The notes beneath the pieces are model-generated. The model ran no database searches. It was not told the origin of the DNA and was given only the letters and a program-made list of their open reading frames with translations. This document shows positions 28,943-40,906 of a stretch of DNA of 60,430 nt, in pieces. This stretch comes from Bartonella sp. AU18XJBT (GTDB taxonomy: Bacteria > Pseudomonadota > Alphaproteobacteria > Rhizobiales > Rhizobiaceae), in assembly GCF_028618595.1 (NCBI RefSeq), contig NZ_JAQITE010000010.1, positions 1 through 60,430 of the forward strand, in the 5' to 3' direction. Positions within the stretch are counted from its first letter, which is position 1. Each line of letters starts with the position of its first letter. A program made the position numbers and the translations under genes.

Positions 28943-31207
28943 ATGTTTTATAAAAGTAAAGTTAAAGCGGGTTTATCCGAAAAATCTGTTACAGAAAGAA
29001 AAAAGCCATGCCAAATAGGGCAAAGTGTTTTTTCTGAATATGATGATACAAAGAACAGCAGTTATAACCAACAAAAACTTTTTTTATTGACACTCTTAAA
29101 AGGAATAATCATTTTTTTTCGCAAATGGTTAGAAGATTGTATCAGTAAAGAAGTTTCTTTTGGTATCCTTTTTTCACTGATTTTAGTTTTTTTTGCCCTG
29201 GGAATCATTTTCTATTTCCATTTAGAGTGGGAGCCAAGTTGGGGACATTTGGGGGCGTTGGTCAGTATTTTTTTGGGAATATTCTATGTGGCACGTTTTT
29301 ATCGAAAAATATGGATTCCCGTGGGATTTTTGTTTTGTATTATATTGGGTGCTTTAGCAGCAAAAATAGAAACGTGGCGTATTGCAACACCTATGTTAAG
29401 CAGTGACATTGTCACCACATTGACGGGAAGAATTGTTTCTATTGAGCCAGGCGCTAAAGGGGGATTTCGTTTGGTTTTGGATATTTTGAGTACAGAAAAG
29501 CCCGTATTATGCCATAGTCTTCATCGTATTCGTTTATCAGCAAGATATTTGCCATCTGGCTTAGCGATTGGTGATGGACTGCATGGAAAAGTTAAGATTC
29601 GTGCATTCTCTGGGCCGGTGCGTCCAGGAGGCTACGATTTTAGTTTTCATAATTATTTTAAAAGAATTGGGGCACAAGGCGTTTATTTAGGAAAACCAAT
29701 AAAAATATCCGTTTCGCAGCCTGATGGAATATTCGCTATCATTCTACAGAAAATTGAAAATTTACGCACGAAGATGACACAAAGAATTCGTATAGCCCTT
29801 GAAGGAGAAAAGGGGAGTGTTGCAGCTGCTCTCATAACAGGGCAGCGTGCTGGTATTTCAAATGAGACAAATGAAGCATTACGTACGGCTGGATTAGCCC
29901 ATATTTTATCAATATCAGGTTTACATATGGCGTTGTTAAGCGGCATAGTTCTTTTGAGTATCCGTAGTTTTTTAGCATTTTTTCCAGTTTTTTCTTCCTA
30001 TTATTCCAGTAAAAAATTTGCTGCTATCGTTGCGTTTATGATAACAGCTTTTTATTTGTTATTGTCGGGCTTAGCAATATCAGCGCAAAGAAGTTTTGTG
30101 ATGATTGCTGTTATGTTGGTTGCTATATTGTGTAATCGCTCAGCTATAACAATGCGTAATTTTTCTATTGCAGGGTTGATAACTCTGGCGATGACACCCC
30201 ATGAAATATTAGGTCCTAGCTTTCAAATGTCCTTTTCTGCGACTGCTGCTTTGATCGCTTTTTTTGATTGGTGGAGTGGAAGGTCATTTTTTCGTAAAAG
30301 AAAAACAACGCCCTCGTATGTTGGAGGAGGAGTGATAAATTTTGCTTTCTTATCGATGCTTTCAACATGTGCTTCTTCCCTTGTTGCAGGGAGTGCAAGT
30401 GGAATTTATGCTGCTTATCATTTTTCTAATATGGCATCTTTGAGCATTATCAGTAATGCTTTTGCTTTGCCTGTCATCTCAATTTTTGTCATTCCCTTTG
30501 GATTAATTGCAGTCCTCTCAATGTTAGGAGGATTCGAATGGCTCCCCCTTCAAATTATGGGGTTTGGAGTTGATCTTGTAATAAAGATTGCACATGCGAT
30601 CAAGGCTATTTCTCCTGATTTGAATCCTGGTTTTATGCCGTTATCAGCATTAGTTTTATTGAGTATAGGTTTGGTTGGACTGACTTTTTGCAAAACACCT
30701 ATCCGGCTCTTTTTTAGTTTATTTATTTTGGCTGGTATTTCTATTTGTGTAATGCATTCACCTGTACAACTGATTATAGCAGATAATATGCGTCTCGTGG
30801 GCGTTATTCATGATAAAAAGCTATATATTGATCGTTACCATATCTCTAAGTTCACGACATCCATATGGAAAAAGTCATTTCGTGTGAATGAAACGATTAA
30901 ACCAACAAAATATGGTCCTTCGTTGCACGGACAATTTATTTGTGATTATCATGTATGTACGTCATTATTAGAGAATGGATTAAAAGTGATTGTTTTACAG
31001 AGAGAAACAGATCAATGTGTAGAGGCAGATATTCTCATTCAGACATTTGTAATGCATAATCCAACTTGTAACAAGAAGGCAAAAATAATATTTATGCCTC
31101 AACAATTGTTATCACGAGGAAGCGTTATGATGACCAAAGGTGGAGATATTATTTGGTCTTCGCTAGGGTTTCATAGACCATGGAATATGCACAGACAGCA
31201 TTCATAA
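28943..31207 (+). CDS. comEC: ComEC/Rec2-family DNA-uptake channel protein
   Basis: ComEC forms the inner-membrane channel for single-stranded DNA during natural transformation. The 754-residue product has an N-terminal DUF4131 region with membrane segments, a soluble OB-like part (VTLTGRIVSIEPGAKGGFRL), and the multi-pass Competence domain with the landmark HILSISGLHMALLSG. The C-terminal 170 residues lack the metal ligands of the metallo-beta-lactamase domain found in longer relatives. It is divergent from gltX. Whether this organism is transformable cannot be concluded. Confidence 0.93.
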   Translation: MFYKSKVKAGLSEKSVTERKKPCQIGQSVFSEYDDTKNSSYNQQKLFLLTLLKGIIIFFRKWLEDCISKEVSFGILFSLILVFFALGIIFYFHLEWEPSWGHLGALVSIFLGIFYVARFYRKIWIPVGFLFCIILGALAAKIETWRIATPMLSSDIVTTLTGRIVSIEPGAKGGFRLVLDILSTEKPVLCHSLHRIRLSARYLPSGLAIGDGLHGKVKIRAFSGPVRPGGYDFSFHNYFKRIGAQGVYLGKPIKISVSQPDGIFAIILQKIENLRTKMTQRIRIALEGEKGSVAAALITGQRAGISNETNEALRTAGLAHILSISGLHMALLSGIVLLSIRSFLAFFPVFSSYYSSKKFAAIVAFMITAFYLLLSGLAISAQRSFVMIAVMLVAILCNRSAITMRNFSIAGLITLAMTPHEILGPSFQMSFSATAALIAFFDWWSGRSFFRKRKTTPSYVGGGVINFAFLSMLSTCASSLVAGSASGIYAAYHFSNMASLSIISNAFALPVISIFVIPFGLIAVLSMLGGFEWLPLQIMGFGVDLVIKIAHAIKAISPDLNPGFMPLSALVLLSIGLVGLTFCKTPIRLFFSLFILAGISICVMHSPVQLIIADNMRLVGVIHDKKLYIDRYHISKFTTSIWKKSFRVNETIKPTKYGPSLHGQFICDYHVCTSLLENGLKVIVLQRETDQCVEADILIQTFVMHNPTCNKKAKIIFMPQQLLSRGSVMMTKGGDIIWSSLGFHRPWNMHRQHS

Positions 31208-31692
31208 AAAATATATAATCTATCATCTTTTGCTTCACATTTGGATAATGACAAAACAAAAAATAATAGAAGACTTTTCTGATAATATTTTACGGTATTT
31301 CACTTGGTAAGTTTATCAACGTCATTGAAACGAGATAATAATCTACAGTTTTCTAAAAATAGATGATTTTTTTATATATGATCATTTTAAATTATTCAAA
31401 AAAAATTGATATGTGTATCTTTGTGTATCCTATTGATAGAACAAGATAAATCAAAAAATCTTATTGAATGAGAAAAATGCTAACAAATCTTCTCAAAGAA
31501 ATAAAAAAGATAATTGTTGATTATTCTATTTTATTCTTATCATATATTTCTATAACGAGTAACATCTCTTCAAGCAAAAGATGATGGTAAATTTAAATAG
31601 ATTGCGTCAAGAGGTTATCTTTTATTATCATTATTATCGGTGGTAATAGGGGTGATAAATGCTGCTTATACGGATAAAAGGCAAAGTCATTC
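31208..31692. other. Gap between comEC and rpiA
   Basis: About 485 AT-rich bases with no supported open frame. In several rhizobial relatives lexA flanks comEC; no LexA-like coding sequence is seen here. The rpiA promoter should lie in the right half. Confidence 0.5.
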
Positions 31693-32397
31693 ATGGATGT
31701 TCAGCAGTTAAAAAAAATGGCAGCTATTAAAGCACTCGAGTTTGTTGAAGATGGTATGCGGCTTGGTATCGGATCTGGTTCGACAGTCAATGAATTTATT
31801 CGTCTTCTAGGCGAGCGTGTTGCGGGTGGTTTGCATGTGACTGGTGTTGCTACTTCGAGATATTCTGAACAACTCTGTCGTAAGTTTGGAGTACCTGTTA
31901 GCACTTTAGAACAAATACCTGAACTGGATCTTGATATTGACGGAGCAGATGAAATTGGTCCTGAGATGATGCTTATTAAAGGAGGAGGGGGAGCATTGTT
32001 GTATGAAAAAATTGTAGCATCGGCATCTCGTGCAATGCTTGTCATTGCTGATGAAACAAAGGTGGTAAAACGACTTGGTGCCTTTGCACTACCAATTGAA
32101 GTTAATCCATTTGGTATCCATACAACATGCAGAGCTATCGAAAAAGTCGCTGATGATTTAGGGCTTTCTGGAGAAATTGCATTGCGGATGAATGGAACAA
32201 ATCCTTTTGAAACAGATGGTGGCCATTTTATTCTTGATGCATTTTGGGGCTGTATTTTGCAACCAAAACCATTATCGGATGCACTTCTTGCCATTCCTGG
32301 TGTTGTTGAGCATGGACTTTTTTTGGGGTTGGCTTCACGTGCAATTGTCGCTATGGCTGATGGTCAAACAAAAATTTTAGAATCTTTTGATTTTTAG
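31693..32397 (+). CDS. rpiA: Ribose-5-phosphate isomerase A
   Basis: RpiA interconverts ribose 5-phosphate and ribulose 5-phosphate in the pentose phosphate pathway. The 234-residue enzyme has the phosphate loop [12 protein letters not shown], the catalytic-site segment [13 protein letters not shown] and [13 protein letters not shown], all family landmarks. It leads a same-strand run with the DUF2059 protein and glutathione reductase, a gene order also seen in related genera. Confidence 0.97.
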   Translation: MDVQQLKKMAAIKALEFVEDGMRLGIGSGSTVNEFIRLLGERVAGGLHVTGVATSRYSEQLCRKFGVPVSTLEQIPELDLDIDGADEIGPEMMLIKGGGGALLYEKIVASASRAMLVIADETKVVKRLGAFALPIEVNPFGIHTTCRAIEKVADDLGLSGEIALRMNGTNPFETDGGHFILDAFWGCILQPKPLSDALLAIPGVVEHGLFLGLASRAIVAMADGQTKILESFDF

Positions 32398-32508
32398 AGA
32401 AGACAGTTTCATGACGATATGTTAGCACAATACAATAAATCAAAGAGTATTAAAATTTTGAATAAATAACGCATTTGAATTATAATTAATTATCGGGGTA
32501 ATCATTAA

Positions 32509-33078
32509 ATGAAAACAATATTTTCTTTTCAGCGTTTTGTCGTATATTTTGGTGCAATTATTATTTTTTTTGTGAATATTGGAATGGTTTATGCACAAGG
32601 TGTGAGTGACCAACATTTAGATTCAGCGCGAAAGGCAATCAGAGCTATTCAAGCAACGGATCAATTTGATAGTTTTTTACCAAATGCGGTAGATGATCTT
32701 AAAACTGCACTGATGAGGGATGATCCAAATTTGGCAGCGGATATTTCTGATATTGTTGATAAGCAGGCGCTTGCTTTAATTAAAAGGCGCTCTGATCTAG
32801 AAAAAGAGATTGCTCATGTATATGCAAAATATTTTACTCAAAAAGAGCTTGATGCAATAACAACATTTTATAATTCTGATACCGGTAAAAAGTTTTTGAC
32901 AGAAGTCCCCAATATAGCGCGTGATTCTTATTCAGCATTTGATATATGGCGTACTGCTCTTATGCAGGATCTTGTAGAAAATGTGAGAAAAGAGATGTCT
33001 GAAACACTTAATTTGAATAATTCTACTATGCCTACAAATGTACCTATAAAATCAGAATCTTCAGGAAATAAAAAATAG
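32509..33078 (+). CDS. DUF2059 secreted protein
   Basis: The 189-residue protein has a hydrophobic N-terminal segment and a signal-peptidase-like site near VYAQG, so it is probably periplasmic. The C-terminal half (KYFTQKELDAITTFYNSDTG, then GKKFL) is the DUF2059 helical domain. Its function is not established. It sits between rpiA and gor and is followed by a clear terminator, so it probably ends its transcript. Confidence 0.8.
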   Translation: MKTIFSFQRFVVYFGAIIIFFVNIGMVYAQGVSDQHLDSARKAIRAIQATDQFDSFLPNAVDDLKTALMRDDPNLAADISDIVDKQALALIKRRSDLEKEIAHVYAKYFTQKELDAITTFYNSDTGKKFLTEVPNIARDSYSAFDIWRTALMQDLVENVRKEMSETLNLNNSTMPTNVPIKSESSGNKK

Positions 33079-33127
33079 CTTGATTGATATCATGATAACC
33101 AATGGGCAATTTCAGATTTTTAAATAG

Positions 33128-33149
33128 CGGCGGTTTTTCCGCCGTTTTT
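33128..33149 (+). terminator. Rho-independent terminator after the DUF2059 gene
   Basis: CGGCGG (33128-33133) pairs with CCGCCG (33139-33144) across a five-T loop and is followed by TTTTTA. It ends the rpiA-DUF2059 transcript. Confidence 0.8.
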
Positions 33150-33277
33150 AATATTTTAATGAGAGTAGGTTAGAATACAGCTTTATAAAGAAATGCTTCT
33201 TCAAAAGAAAAAAAGACTTTCATTTGATAATAAATGATCTTAGCCTATTCTTACAGATATATAAGAAGGAATAATTC

Positions 33278-34669
33278 GTGGGCTCTTTTGACTTTGATTT
33301 ATTTGTTATTGGCAGTGGTTCTGGTGGAGTGCGTGCAGCACGGCTTGCTGGGGGGCTTGGAAAGCGAGTCGCTATAGCAGAAGAATATCGTATAGGGGGC
33401 ACTTGTGTTATTCGTGGTTGCGTTCCCAAAAAACTTTATGTTTATGCATCACAATATGTAAAAGAATTTAAGAAAAGTGTTGGTTTTGGGTGGAAATATG
33501 CGGATCCAATTTTTAGCTGGGAAAAGTTGGTTGCAGCTAAAAATAAAGAAATATCAAGGTTAGAAGGGCTGTATCGTAAGGGATTAGAAAATAATAATGT
33601 GTATATTTATGAAAGTCGTGCTACTTTTATAGATGATCACACATTAGAGCTTTCTGCCACGGGTGAGCGGGTAAGTGCAGAGAAAATTTTGATTGCAACA
33701 GGGGCAAAATTTGCACCAAATACTTCCATAGAAGGCGGTGAATTTTGCCTTACTTCTAATGAGATTTTTGACCTTGATCAACTACCAAAATCAATAGTTA
33801 TTGTTGGTGGAGGATATATTGGTGTTGAATTTGCTAATATTTTTCATGAATTAGGTGTAAAAACAACACTACTCCATCGGGGTGATTTAATCCTTCGTAA
33901 TTTTGACTATGATTTGCGGCAATTGCTCAGCAATGCAATGATTGAAAAAGGGATTTCTATTCTCTATGGCGTAACAATTTCTAAAGTGCAGGCTGCAGAA
34001 AATTGTTATGAAGTTGTTTTATCAAATGGGAAAATGATCAGTGCCGATCAGATTATGTTGGCTACGGGGCGTGTACCAAATACAACGGGTTTAAAACTTG
34101 AGCGGGCAGGTGTTCAAGTGGATGAATTTGGTGCAGTTGTTGTTGATGAAAGAATGACAACAAATATACCCCATATTTGGGCTGTTGGTGATGTAACAGG
34201 TCATGTTCAATTAACACCTGTTGCGATTCATGATGCAATGTGTTTCGTGAAGACTGCGTTTGAGAATATTCCCACGACACCTGATTATGATTTAATTACG
34301 ACGGCAGTTTTTTCTCAGCCAGAGATTGGAACAGTTGGTCTTTCAGAAGAAGATGCAGTACGCCGTTATAAACGCCTTGAAATTTATCGTACAGTTTTTC
34401 GTCCTATGCGTAATGTTCTTTCTGGGAGTTCAGAAAAAATGTTTATGAAGCTCATTGTTGATGGTGAAAGTCGTATCGTTGTAGGAGCTCATATTTTGGG
34501 AGAAAGCGCTGGTGAGATGGCACAGCTTATAGGAATATCTCTCAAGGGTAAGCTGACGAAGGATATCTTTGATGAAACGATGGCAGTGCATCCAACGATG
34601 GCAGAAGAGTTGGTAACGATGTATAAACCAAGTTATATATATGAAAATGGGAAGAAAATAGAAAGTTAA
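33278..34669 (+). CDS. gor: Glutathione-disulfide reductase
   Basis: Gor keeps glutathione reduced using NADPH. The 463-residue flavoprotein starts at a GTG with AAGGA 7 bases upstream. It shows the FAD-binding [13 protein letters not shown], the redox disulfide [13 protein letters not shown], the NAD(P) fold [15 protein letters not shown], and the C-terminal active-site histidine in [10 protein letters not shown]. It follows a terminator and so probably has its own promoter in 33150-33260. Confidence 0.96.
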   Translation: MGSFDFDLFVIGSGSGGVRAARLAGGLGKRVAIAEEYRIGGTCVIRGCVPKKLYVYASQYVKEFKKSVGFGWKYADPIFSWEKLVAAKNKEISRLEGLYRKGLENNNVYIYESRATFIDDHTLELSATGERVSAEKILIATGAKFAPNTSIEGGEFCLTSNEIFDLDQLPKSIVIVGGGYIGVEFANIFHELGVKTTLLHRGDLILRNFDYDLRQLLSNAMIEKGISILYGVTISKVQAAENCYEVVLSNGKMISADQIMLATGRVPNTTGLKLERAGVQVDEFGAVVVDERMTTNIPHIWAVGDVTGHVQLTPVAIHDAMCFVKTAFENIPTTPDYDLITTAVFSQPEIGTVGLSEEDAVRRYKRLEIYRTVFRPMRNVLSGSSEKMFMKLIVDGESRIVVGAHILGESAGEMAQLIGISLKGKLTKDIFDETMAVHPTMAEELVTMYKPSYIYENGKKIES

Positions 34670-34748
34670 AGAGCATATAAAGAGCATATATTGTGGTAAA
34701 AAGCTTTTGATATGCCAATCTGTAAGATTAATCTTTAGAGAGAGTGTA

Positions 34749-36128
34749 ATGATAAAAGAATGGGCGCCTGACTCTTGGAGAACAAGGCCAATTAAACAAG
34801 TTCCGACTTATCCGGATAAGTCTATGTTAGAAGATGTTGAGCGAAAACTGAGAAGCTATCCTCCTTTAGTTTTTGCCGGTGAAGCACGTGATTTAAAAAA
34901 TGAATTAGCAGCAGTTGTGAAAGGCCAAGCTTTTTTATTGCAAGGTGGTGATTGTGCCGAAAGCTTTGCAGAACATGAAGCTGATAATATCCGTGATTTT
35001 TTTCGTGTATTTTTGCAAATGGCGATTGTTTTGACCTTTGGTAGTTCTAAACCGGTTGTTAAAATTGGTCGTATTGCTGGTCAATTTGCAAAGCCTCGCT
35101 CTTCTGATATCGAAAGAAAAGAGGGCGTTGAATTTCCTGCTTATCGTGGGGATATTATTAATGGCATTGAGTTTGAAGCCGTTTCTCGTATTCCGGATCC
35201 GCAACGGATGTCTATGGCTTATCGCCAATCTGCCGCAACACTTAATTTATTGCGTGCTTTTTCACAAGGTGGCTATGCTAATTTAGAAAATGTACACACA
35301 TGGATGTTGAGTTTTGTTTCTAACAGTCCGCAGGGGGAGCGTTATGAATTATTGGCAGAGCGCATTTCTGAAGCAATTGATTTTATGCGTTCTATAGGAA
35401 TTACATCCAAAACACATTCTTCATTGCGTGAAACATCTTTTTATACTAGTCATGAGGCACTTTTGCTTGGTTATGAAGAGGCTTTGACTCGGATTGATTC
35501 AACTTCAGGAAATTGGTATGCAACATCCGGTCATATGTTATGGATTGGTGACCGTACACGTCAGATTGATCATGCTCACGTTGAATATTGTCGCGGCATT
35601 AAGAATCCTGTAGGATTAAAATGTGGTCCTTCCATTGAACCTGATGAGCTTTTAAAATTAATTGATATTTTAAATCCTGAAAACGAACTGGGGCGGCTTA
35701 CTCTCATTACGCGCTTTGGTTATGATAAAGTTGAAAGTTATCTGCCTAAACTCATCCGTGCCGTTGAACGCGAGAAACGTGCGGTTATATGGTCATGTGA
35801 TCCAATGCACGGCAATACAATTACTGCCAATGGTTATAAGACGCGTCCCTTTGATTATGTTTTAAAAGAAGTAGAGAATTTTTTTGCAGTGCATCGTGGA
35901 GAGGGAACTTATCCAGGGGGCATTCATATTGAGATGACAGGCCGTGATGTTACTGAATGTACAGGAGGGGCGCATGCTATTTCTGTGGACGATTTATCTG
36001 ATCGTTATCATACGCAATGTGATCCACGGTTAAATGCAGATCAAGCGTTAGAATTGGCTTTTCTTGTTGCTGAACTCCTTAAAAAAAATCGTGTGACTGA
36101 CTCGTTAGCAATTGCTGCTGGTGGGTAG
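34749..36128 (+). CDS. 3-deoxy-7-phosphoheptulonate (DAHP) synthase, class II
   Basis: This enzyme joins phosphoenolpyruvate and erythrose 4-phosphate in the first step of the shikimate pathway. The 459-residue protein is of the plant-like class II type: [19 protein letters not shown] at the start, [26 protein letters not shown], and [10 protein letters not shown]. The ATG at 34749 follows a GAGAGAG stretch; an upstream in-frame start at 34707 is less plausible, because class II enzymes begin at this tryptophan-rich motif. Confidence 0.96.
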   Translation: MIKEWAPDSWRTRPIKQVPTYPDKSMLEDVERKLRSYPPLVFAGEARDLKNELAAVVKGQAFLLQGGDCAESFAEHEADNIRDFFRVFLQMAIVLTFGSSKPVVKIGRIAGQFAKPRSSDIERKEGVEFPAYRGDIINGIEFEAVSRIPDPQRMSMAYRQSAATLNLLRAFSQGGYANLENVHTWMLSFVSNSPQGERYELLAERISEAIDFMRSIGITSKTHSSLRETSFYTSHEALLLGYEEALTRIDSTSGNWYATSGHMLWIGDRTRQIDHAHVEYCRGIKNPVGLKCGPSIEPDELLKLIDILNPENELGRLTLITRFGYDKVESYLPKLIRAVEREKRAVIWSCDPMHGNTITANGYKTRPFDYVLKEVENFFAVHRGEGTYPGGIHIEMTGRDVTECTGGAHAISVDDLSDRYHTQCDPRLNADQALELAFLVAELLKKNRVTDSLAIAAGG

Positions 36129-36161
36129 GCAAAAATTTTCCTAATATATTTTTAGGTCATT

Positions 36162-36212
36162 ATGGCAAAAGAGAATTTAAAAAAAAGTGATATTTCCGAT
36201 GATGAAGAATAA
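36162..36212 (+). CDS. Possible 16-residue acidic mini-protein
   Basis: An ATG at 36162 opens a 16-codon frame encoding MAKENLKKSDISDDEE before TAA, with AGG a few bases upstream. It lies in the short gap between the DAHP synthase and nadE. It may be a real small peptide, a decayed gene start, or chance. Support is weak. Confidence 0.25.
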   Translation: MAKENLKKSDISDDEE

Positions 36213-36251
36213 AGTTGTGGTTGCTAAACTGATGAAATGATACAAAGGCTT

Positions 36252-37913
36252 ATGAAAAATGATTTTCGGGTATCCATTGCCCAATTAAATCCTATTGTTG
36301 GTGATATTGAGGGGAATTTTTCTTTAGCTGTCATGGCACATCAAAAGGCTAAGGAAGAGGGGGCTGATTTTGTTTTATTCACGGAACTTTTTATAAGCGC
36401 TTATCCGCCGGAAGATCTTGTTCTAAAACCTGCTTTTACAAAAACATGTGAAGAGACTGTTAAGAAATTAGCAAAGATAACTGTAGGCGGACCAGGAATT
36501 GTTATTGGTCTTCCATTAAGACGCAATGGCAATATTTACAACGGTGTCATGCTTCTTGATGAAGGGCGAGTCATTGCCGAAAGTTTGAAGTTTGATTTAC
36601 CTAATTATGCTGAGTTTGATGAAAAGCGTTTATTTTCTTCAGGTCCACGTCCTGAACCTATTGTTTATCATGGAATCAAATTAGGAATTGTCATTTGTGA
36701 AGATCTTTGGAATGATTTTTCTCTTAGTACAGAGCTTAAAGATAAAGGAGCGGAAATTATTCTTGTCCTTAACGGATCTCCCTACTATCGTAATAAAACT
36801 TTAAAACGTATAGATGTTGTTCATACGCAAGCTCTACGATCTGGGGTACCAATTATCTATGCTAATCAAGTTGGTGGTCAAGATGAGCTCGTTTTTGATG
36901 GCGGGTCTTTTGCCTTGAATGGAGAAGGAAAAAAGATATTTCAAATGAAGCACTTTGATAGCCATATTGCTTTAACCCATTGGCAAAAAACAACGACGGG
37001 CTGGCACTGTATTTCAGGTCCTAATGAAAGTCTTCTCAATGGATTAGCGGCCGATTATCAAGCTTGTGTTTTAGGTTTGAGAGATTACGTTAATAAAAAT
37101 CGCTTTATGGATGTTATTCTTGGTCTTTCAGGAGGAATTGATTCAGCCCTGTGTACGGCAATGGCGGTGGATGCTCTTGGTTCTGAGAGAGTTCGCACCA
37201 TTATGATGCCCTATCATTATACTTCACAAGAATCATTAAAAGATGCTAAAGAATGTGCACAACTTCTAGGATGTTGTTATGAAATCATACCGATTGAGCA
37301 AACTGTTGAAGCTTTTTTTAAGACAATGGCACCTATTTTTTTAGGGTTGTCGCCTGATGTAACAGAAGAAAATCTTCAAAGCCGTGTACGTGGTACACTT
37401 TTAATGGCTCTTTCAAATAAATTCGGTTCAATGGTGGTAACGACAGGCAATAAGTCAGAAATGGCTGTGGGATATGCAACACTCTATGGTGATATGAATG
37501 GCGGGTTTAATCCTATTAAAGATATTTATAAAATGCAGGTTTATGCATTAGCTGAGTGGCGCAATAAAAATCACTTGCACAATTTGAGAGGACCAGAAGG
37601 AATTGTCATTCCATACAATATTATAGAAAAAGCGCCTTCTGCAGAACTGCGGGAAAATCAAAAAGATGAAGATTCTCTTCCCCCTTATCCTATTCTAGAT
37701 GATATCTTGCAATCTCTTGTAGAAAATGACATGAGTATTTGTGATATTATTAAACGTGGGCATTCACAGGAAACTGTTGAGAAAGTTGAACAGCTTCTTT
37801 ATGGTGCCGAATATAAAAGACGACAATCTGCACCCGGTGTAAAAATCAGTTACAAGAATTTCGGACGCGATCGTCGCTATCCCATAGTCAATTATTTTCG
37901 CGATAAAAATTGA
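36252..37913 (+). CDS. nadE: Glutamine-dependent NAD+ synthetase
   Basis: NadE amidates nicotinic acid adenine dinucleotide in the last step of NAD synthesis. The protein (553 residues from ATG 36252) has an N-terminal nitrilase-type glutaminase with its Glu-Lys-Cys triad in [17 protein letters not shown] and IVICEDLW, and a C-terminal synthetase with the PP-loop [11 protein letters not shown]. The start could also be 36237. It is 10 bases ahead of the second gltX. NAD kinase lies 3 kb further on, on the other strand. Confidence 0.96.
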   Translation: MKNDFRVSIAQLNPIVGDIEGNFSLAVMAHQKAKEEGADFVLFTELFISAYPPEDLVLKPAFTKTCEETVKKLAKITVGGPGIVIGLPLRRNGNIYNGVMLLDEGRVIAESLKFDLPNYAEFDEKRLFSSGPRPEPIVYHGIKLGIVICEDLWNDFSLSTELKDKGAEIILVLNGSPYYRNKTLKRIDVVHTQALRSGVPIIYANQVGGQDELVFDGGSFALNGEGKKIFQMKHFDSHIALTHWQKTTTGWHCISGPNESLLNGLAADYQACVLGLRDYVNKNRFMDVILGLSGGIDSALCTAMAVDALGSERVRTIMMPYHYTSQESLKDAKECAQLLGCCYEIIPIEQTVEAFFKTMAPIFLGLSPDVTEENLQSRVRGTLLMALSNKFGSMVVTTGNKSEMAVGYATLYGDMNGGFNPIKDIYKMQVYALAEWRNKNHLHNLRGPEGIVIPYNIIEKAPSAELRENQKDEDSLPPYPILDDILQSLVENDMSICDIIKRGHSQETVEKVEQLLYGAEYKRRQSAPGVKISYKNFGRDRRYPIVNYFRDKN

Positions 37914-37923
37914 GTATTATTTT

Positions 37924-39297
37924 ATGGTTAAAGTTCGTTTTGCTCCCTCTCCAACAGGTTATATTCATATTGGCAATATCCGTAGTGCGCTTTTCAATTG
38001 GCTTTATGCGCAAGCGTATAAGGGAGAATTTATTTTGCGCTATGATGATACAGATGTTGAACGTTCTAAACAAGAATATATCGATGCTATTGCTGTTGAC
38101 CTTGAATGGCTTGGTATTCAACCAGATGCAATTTATTACCAATCTAAGCGATTTAATCGATATGATGAAGTTGCGGAAATTCTCAAACAACGCGGGCTTC
38201 TTTATCCCTGTTATGAGACTGCAGAAGAATTAGAGCGGCGTCGTAAAATCCAGCTTTCACGTAAATTGCCTCCTATTTATAACCGTGCTGCATTAAAATT
38301 GACAGCAGAAGAGAAAAAAGAATTTGAATCACAAGGTCGTAAACCCCATTGGCGTTTTCTTCTTCCTAATTTTGAAAATGATCCTTTGCAAACAAAGCGA
38401 ACAGAAGTTTGCTGGAATGATGCCGTAAAGGGAAAGCAGACGGTTGATTTGGCGTCTCTTTCAGATCCTGTTCTTATTCGTGAAGATGGAAGCTATCTTT
38501 ATACATTGCCGTCTGTTGTTGATGATGTAGATATGGCTATTACGCATATTATTCGTGGGGATGATCATATTACAAATACAGGTGCTCAAATTGCTCTTTT
38601 TAAAGCTCTTAATGCAGAATTACCGTTTTTTGGTCATACCAATTTATTGGCGACAGTTTTAGGAAAAGGATTTTCAAAACGTGACCATGATCTTTCTATT
38701 CGTTCTCTACGGGAAGAAGGATTTGAATCTATAGCTGTTCAGTGTCTTGCTGTTTTGATTGGGACATCGCAAAATGTGCATCCCTATCCCAATCAAGCAG
38801 CGCTTTTAGAACGTTTTAATCTTCAAGATACGTCAAGATCCGTTGCAAAATTTGATATTGCTGATCTTCTTGCTTTGAATAGTCATCTTGTCCATGAGTT
38901 AACCTATGAGGAAGTAAAAATGCGCCTTAAAAAACTTTCTATTGAGGGAGATAAGGCGGAATATTTCTGGAACGCGATAAGAAGCAATATTAATAAAGTC
39001 AATGATGCTGTTTTGTGGTGGAAAATCATTCATGATGAACAGAATTTTGATACAGTGACACTAGAAGATCGTGCTTTCGTGCGCCAATCACTCGATTTTT
39101 TACCTGAAGGTGCTTTGAGTGAGGAAAGTTGGAAAATTTGGACAACAGCATTAAAAGAAAAAACAGGTCGAAAAGGAAAAGCTTTGTTTATGCCATTACG
39201 CCAGGCACTGACGGGCATGGACCATGGACCTGAAATGGGAAAAATTTTGCAGCTTTTAGGGCGTGAAAAGGTAGCGGAAAGACTCACTAGGAAATAA
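37924..39297 (+). CDS. gltX: Glutamate--tRNA ligase, copy 2
   Basis: This is the shorter (457 residues) of two glutamyl-tRNA synthetases here. Its first class I motif is [19 protein letters not shown] and its second is the variant [10 protein letters not shown]. Alphaproteobacteria commonly keep two divergent GltX proteins. In other bacteria with two GltX enzymes, one copy can be specialised for misacylating tRNA-Gln; which copy does what here is unknown. It is nearly contiguous with nadE. Confidence 0.95.
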   Translation: MVKVRFAPSPTGYIHIGNIRSALFNWLYAQAYKGEFILRYDDTDVERSKQEYIDAIAVDLEWLGIQPDAIYYQSKRFNRYDEVAEILKQRGLLYPCYETAEELERRRKIQLSRKLPPIYNRAALKLTAEEKKEFESQGRKPHWRFLLPNFENDPLQTKRTEVCWNDAVKGKQTVDLASLSDPVLIREDGSYLYTLPSVVDDVDMAITHIIRGDDHITNTGAQIALFKALNAELPFFGHTNLLATVLGKGFSKRDHDLSIRSLREEGFESIAVQCLAVLIGTSQNVHPYPNQAALLERFNLQDTSRSVAKFDIADLLALNSHLVHELTYEEVKMRLKKLSIEGDKAEYFWNAIRSNINKVNDAVLWWKIIHDEQNFDTVTLEDRAFVRQSLDFLPEGALSEESWKIWTTALKEKTGRKGKALFMPLRQALTGMDHGPEMGKILQLLGREKVAERLTRK

Positions 39298-39356
39298 GAG
39301 CGGCTTTTTTTAAAGCATTTCGTTCATTTCACTTTTAAAGGGAATAAAGAATGGGT

Positions 39357-40760
39357 TTATTTACACGTTTTTATAAGCATGAAAGCAGGAATATCATCAC
39401 CAAATCCAAGGGGCGTGTAATTCTTATTTTTTCGTGGGCGTTGTTTCTCAGATGGCTTCTCTTTATTATTTGCACTTTTGATATATTCTGTTTTATTCTC
39501 TTCTACAGATTTTTTAGCGTGAGCAACGGACTCTTTGGGAGCAGTTTTCTTTGATGATTTTAAAGATTTTTTCTTTACAACAATATCTTCTGTTTGATCA
39601 TCGGCTATTAAAGTTGAGAGATCTCCATTGAGCCATTCAATTTTTTCATTACTCATTTCCTCAATGGCATTGATATATTTTTGATCAGCTTTTGTGACAA
39701 TTGTAAAAGCTTTTCCGCTACGATTTGCACGCCCTGTACGACCAATTCGATGGATATAGTCTTCAGCATGTGTAGGAACATCATAGTTAAATACATGACT
39801 TACAGCTGGAATATCGAGCCCACGGGCAGCAACATCAGAAGCAACAAGAAGCGTAAGTTTATTATTTTTAAAATCAGCTAGGGTGTTCATGCGCGAATAT
39901 TGGTCCATATCTCCATGAAGTGCCCCTACATTAAAATTATGTTTGATGAGCGATCTAAAAAGTTCGGAGATATCTCTCTTTCGATTACAGAAAATGATTG
40001 CATTTTGAAGCTCTGCACCTTCATTTTGGATCAGCTCTCGTAAAATCGCTCTTTTATCCCATGATTTATTTCCAGATTTGACAAGCCATTGTGTAATTGT
40101 GGTAGCCGTTGAGGAAGCTTTTGTAACTTCAACAGATACGGGAGAATGTAAAAATTGTTTCGTTAGTTTTGCAATTTCTGGCGCCATTGTTGCAGAAAAG
40201 AATAAAGTTTGACGCGTAAAAGGAGTTAGCTTACAGATACGTTCAATATCAGGAATAAAGCCCATATCCAACATGCGATCAGCTTCATCAATCACAAGGA
40301 TTTCAACACCCATTAGAAGTAGTTTACCGCGCTCGCAATGATCAAGAAGGCGCCCTGGTGTTGCTATAAGAACATCAGCTCCCCGTTCAAGTTTGCGATC
40401 TTGGAGTTCAAAAGAAACTCCGCCAATCAAAAGAGCAACATTTAAACGATGATTTATTCCGTATTTATCAAAATTTTCTTCAACTTGAGCTGCAATTTCC
40501 CGTGTTGGTTCTAAAATGAGTGTACGGGGCATTCGTGCTCGTGCACGACCTTTTTCAAGGAGAGTGAGCATAGGCAATACGAAAGAGGCGGTTTTACCTG
40601 TGCCTGTTTGGGCGATTCCTAAAACGTCTTTTCCTTGAAGGACATGCGGAATTGTTTCACTTTGAATAGGTGTAGGAGCTCTATATCCCGCTGATTTTAC
40701 CGCATTAATAACCTTTGCGGAAAGACCTAAATCATCAAAACTGTTTAAAGATGGTATCAT
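39357..40760 (-). CDS. DEAD-box ATP-dependent RNA helicase, RhlE-like
   Basis: The 467-residue helicase unwinds RNA and is likely involved in ribosome assembly or RNA decay. It has the Q motif (RAPTPIQSETIP), motif I AQTGTGKT, LVIDEADRMLDMGF, the SAT motif, and motif VI HRIGRTGRANRSG. A lysine-rich disordered tail of about 95 residues follows the helicase core, as in RhlE proteins. The exact orthologue name is uncertain because RhlE, RhlB and DeaD share these motifs. Confidence 0.92.
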   Translation of the reverse strand: MIPSLNSFDDLGLSAKVINAVKSAGYRAPTPIQSETIPHVLQGKDVLGIAQTGTGKTASFVLPMLTLLEKGRARARMPRTLILEPTREIAAQVEENFDKYGINHRLNVALLIGGVSFELQDRKLERGADVLIATPGRLLDHCERGKLLLMGVEILVIDEADRMLDMGFIPDIERICKLTPFTRQTLFFSATMAPEIAKLTKQFLHSPVSVEVTKASSTATTITQWLVKSGNKSWDKRAILRELIQNEGAELQNAIIFCNRKRDISELFRSLIKHNFNVGALHGDMDQYSRMNTLADFKNNKLTLLVASDVAARGLDIPAVSHVFNYDVPTHAEDYIHRIGRTGRANRSGKAFTIVTKADQKYINAIEEMSNEKIEWLNGDLSTLIADDQTEDIVVKKKSLKSSKKTAPKESVAHAKKSVEENKTEYIKSANNKEKPSEKQRPRKNKNYTPLGFGDDIPAFMLIKTCK

Positions 40761-40906
40761 TTTTTTATCAATTGCTCTGTGATTTTAACTGTGCTATCTA
40801 AATGATGATTATAATCAATACTCTACACTCTTTAAAAGTGTTAAGATGTTTTCACAAAAAAACTAACTATAACAATCATATACATATAAAACGCATAATA
40901 CAATCA

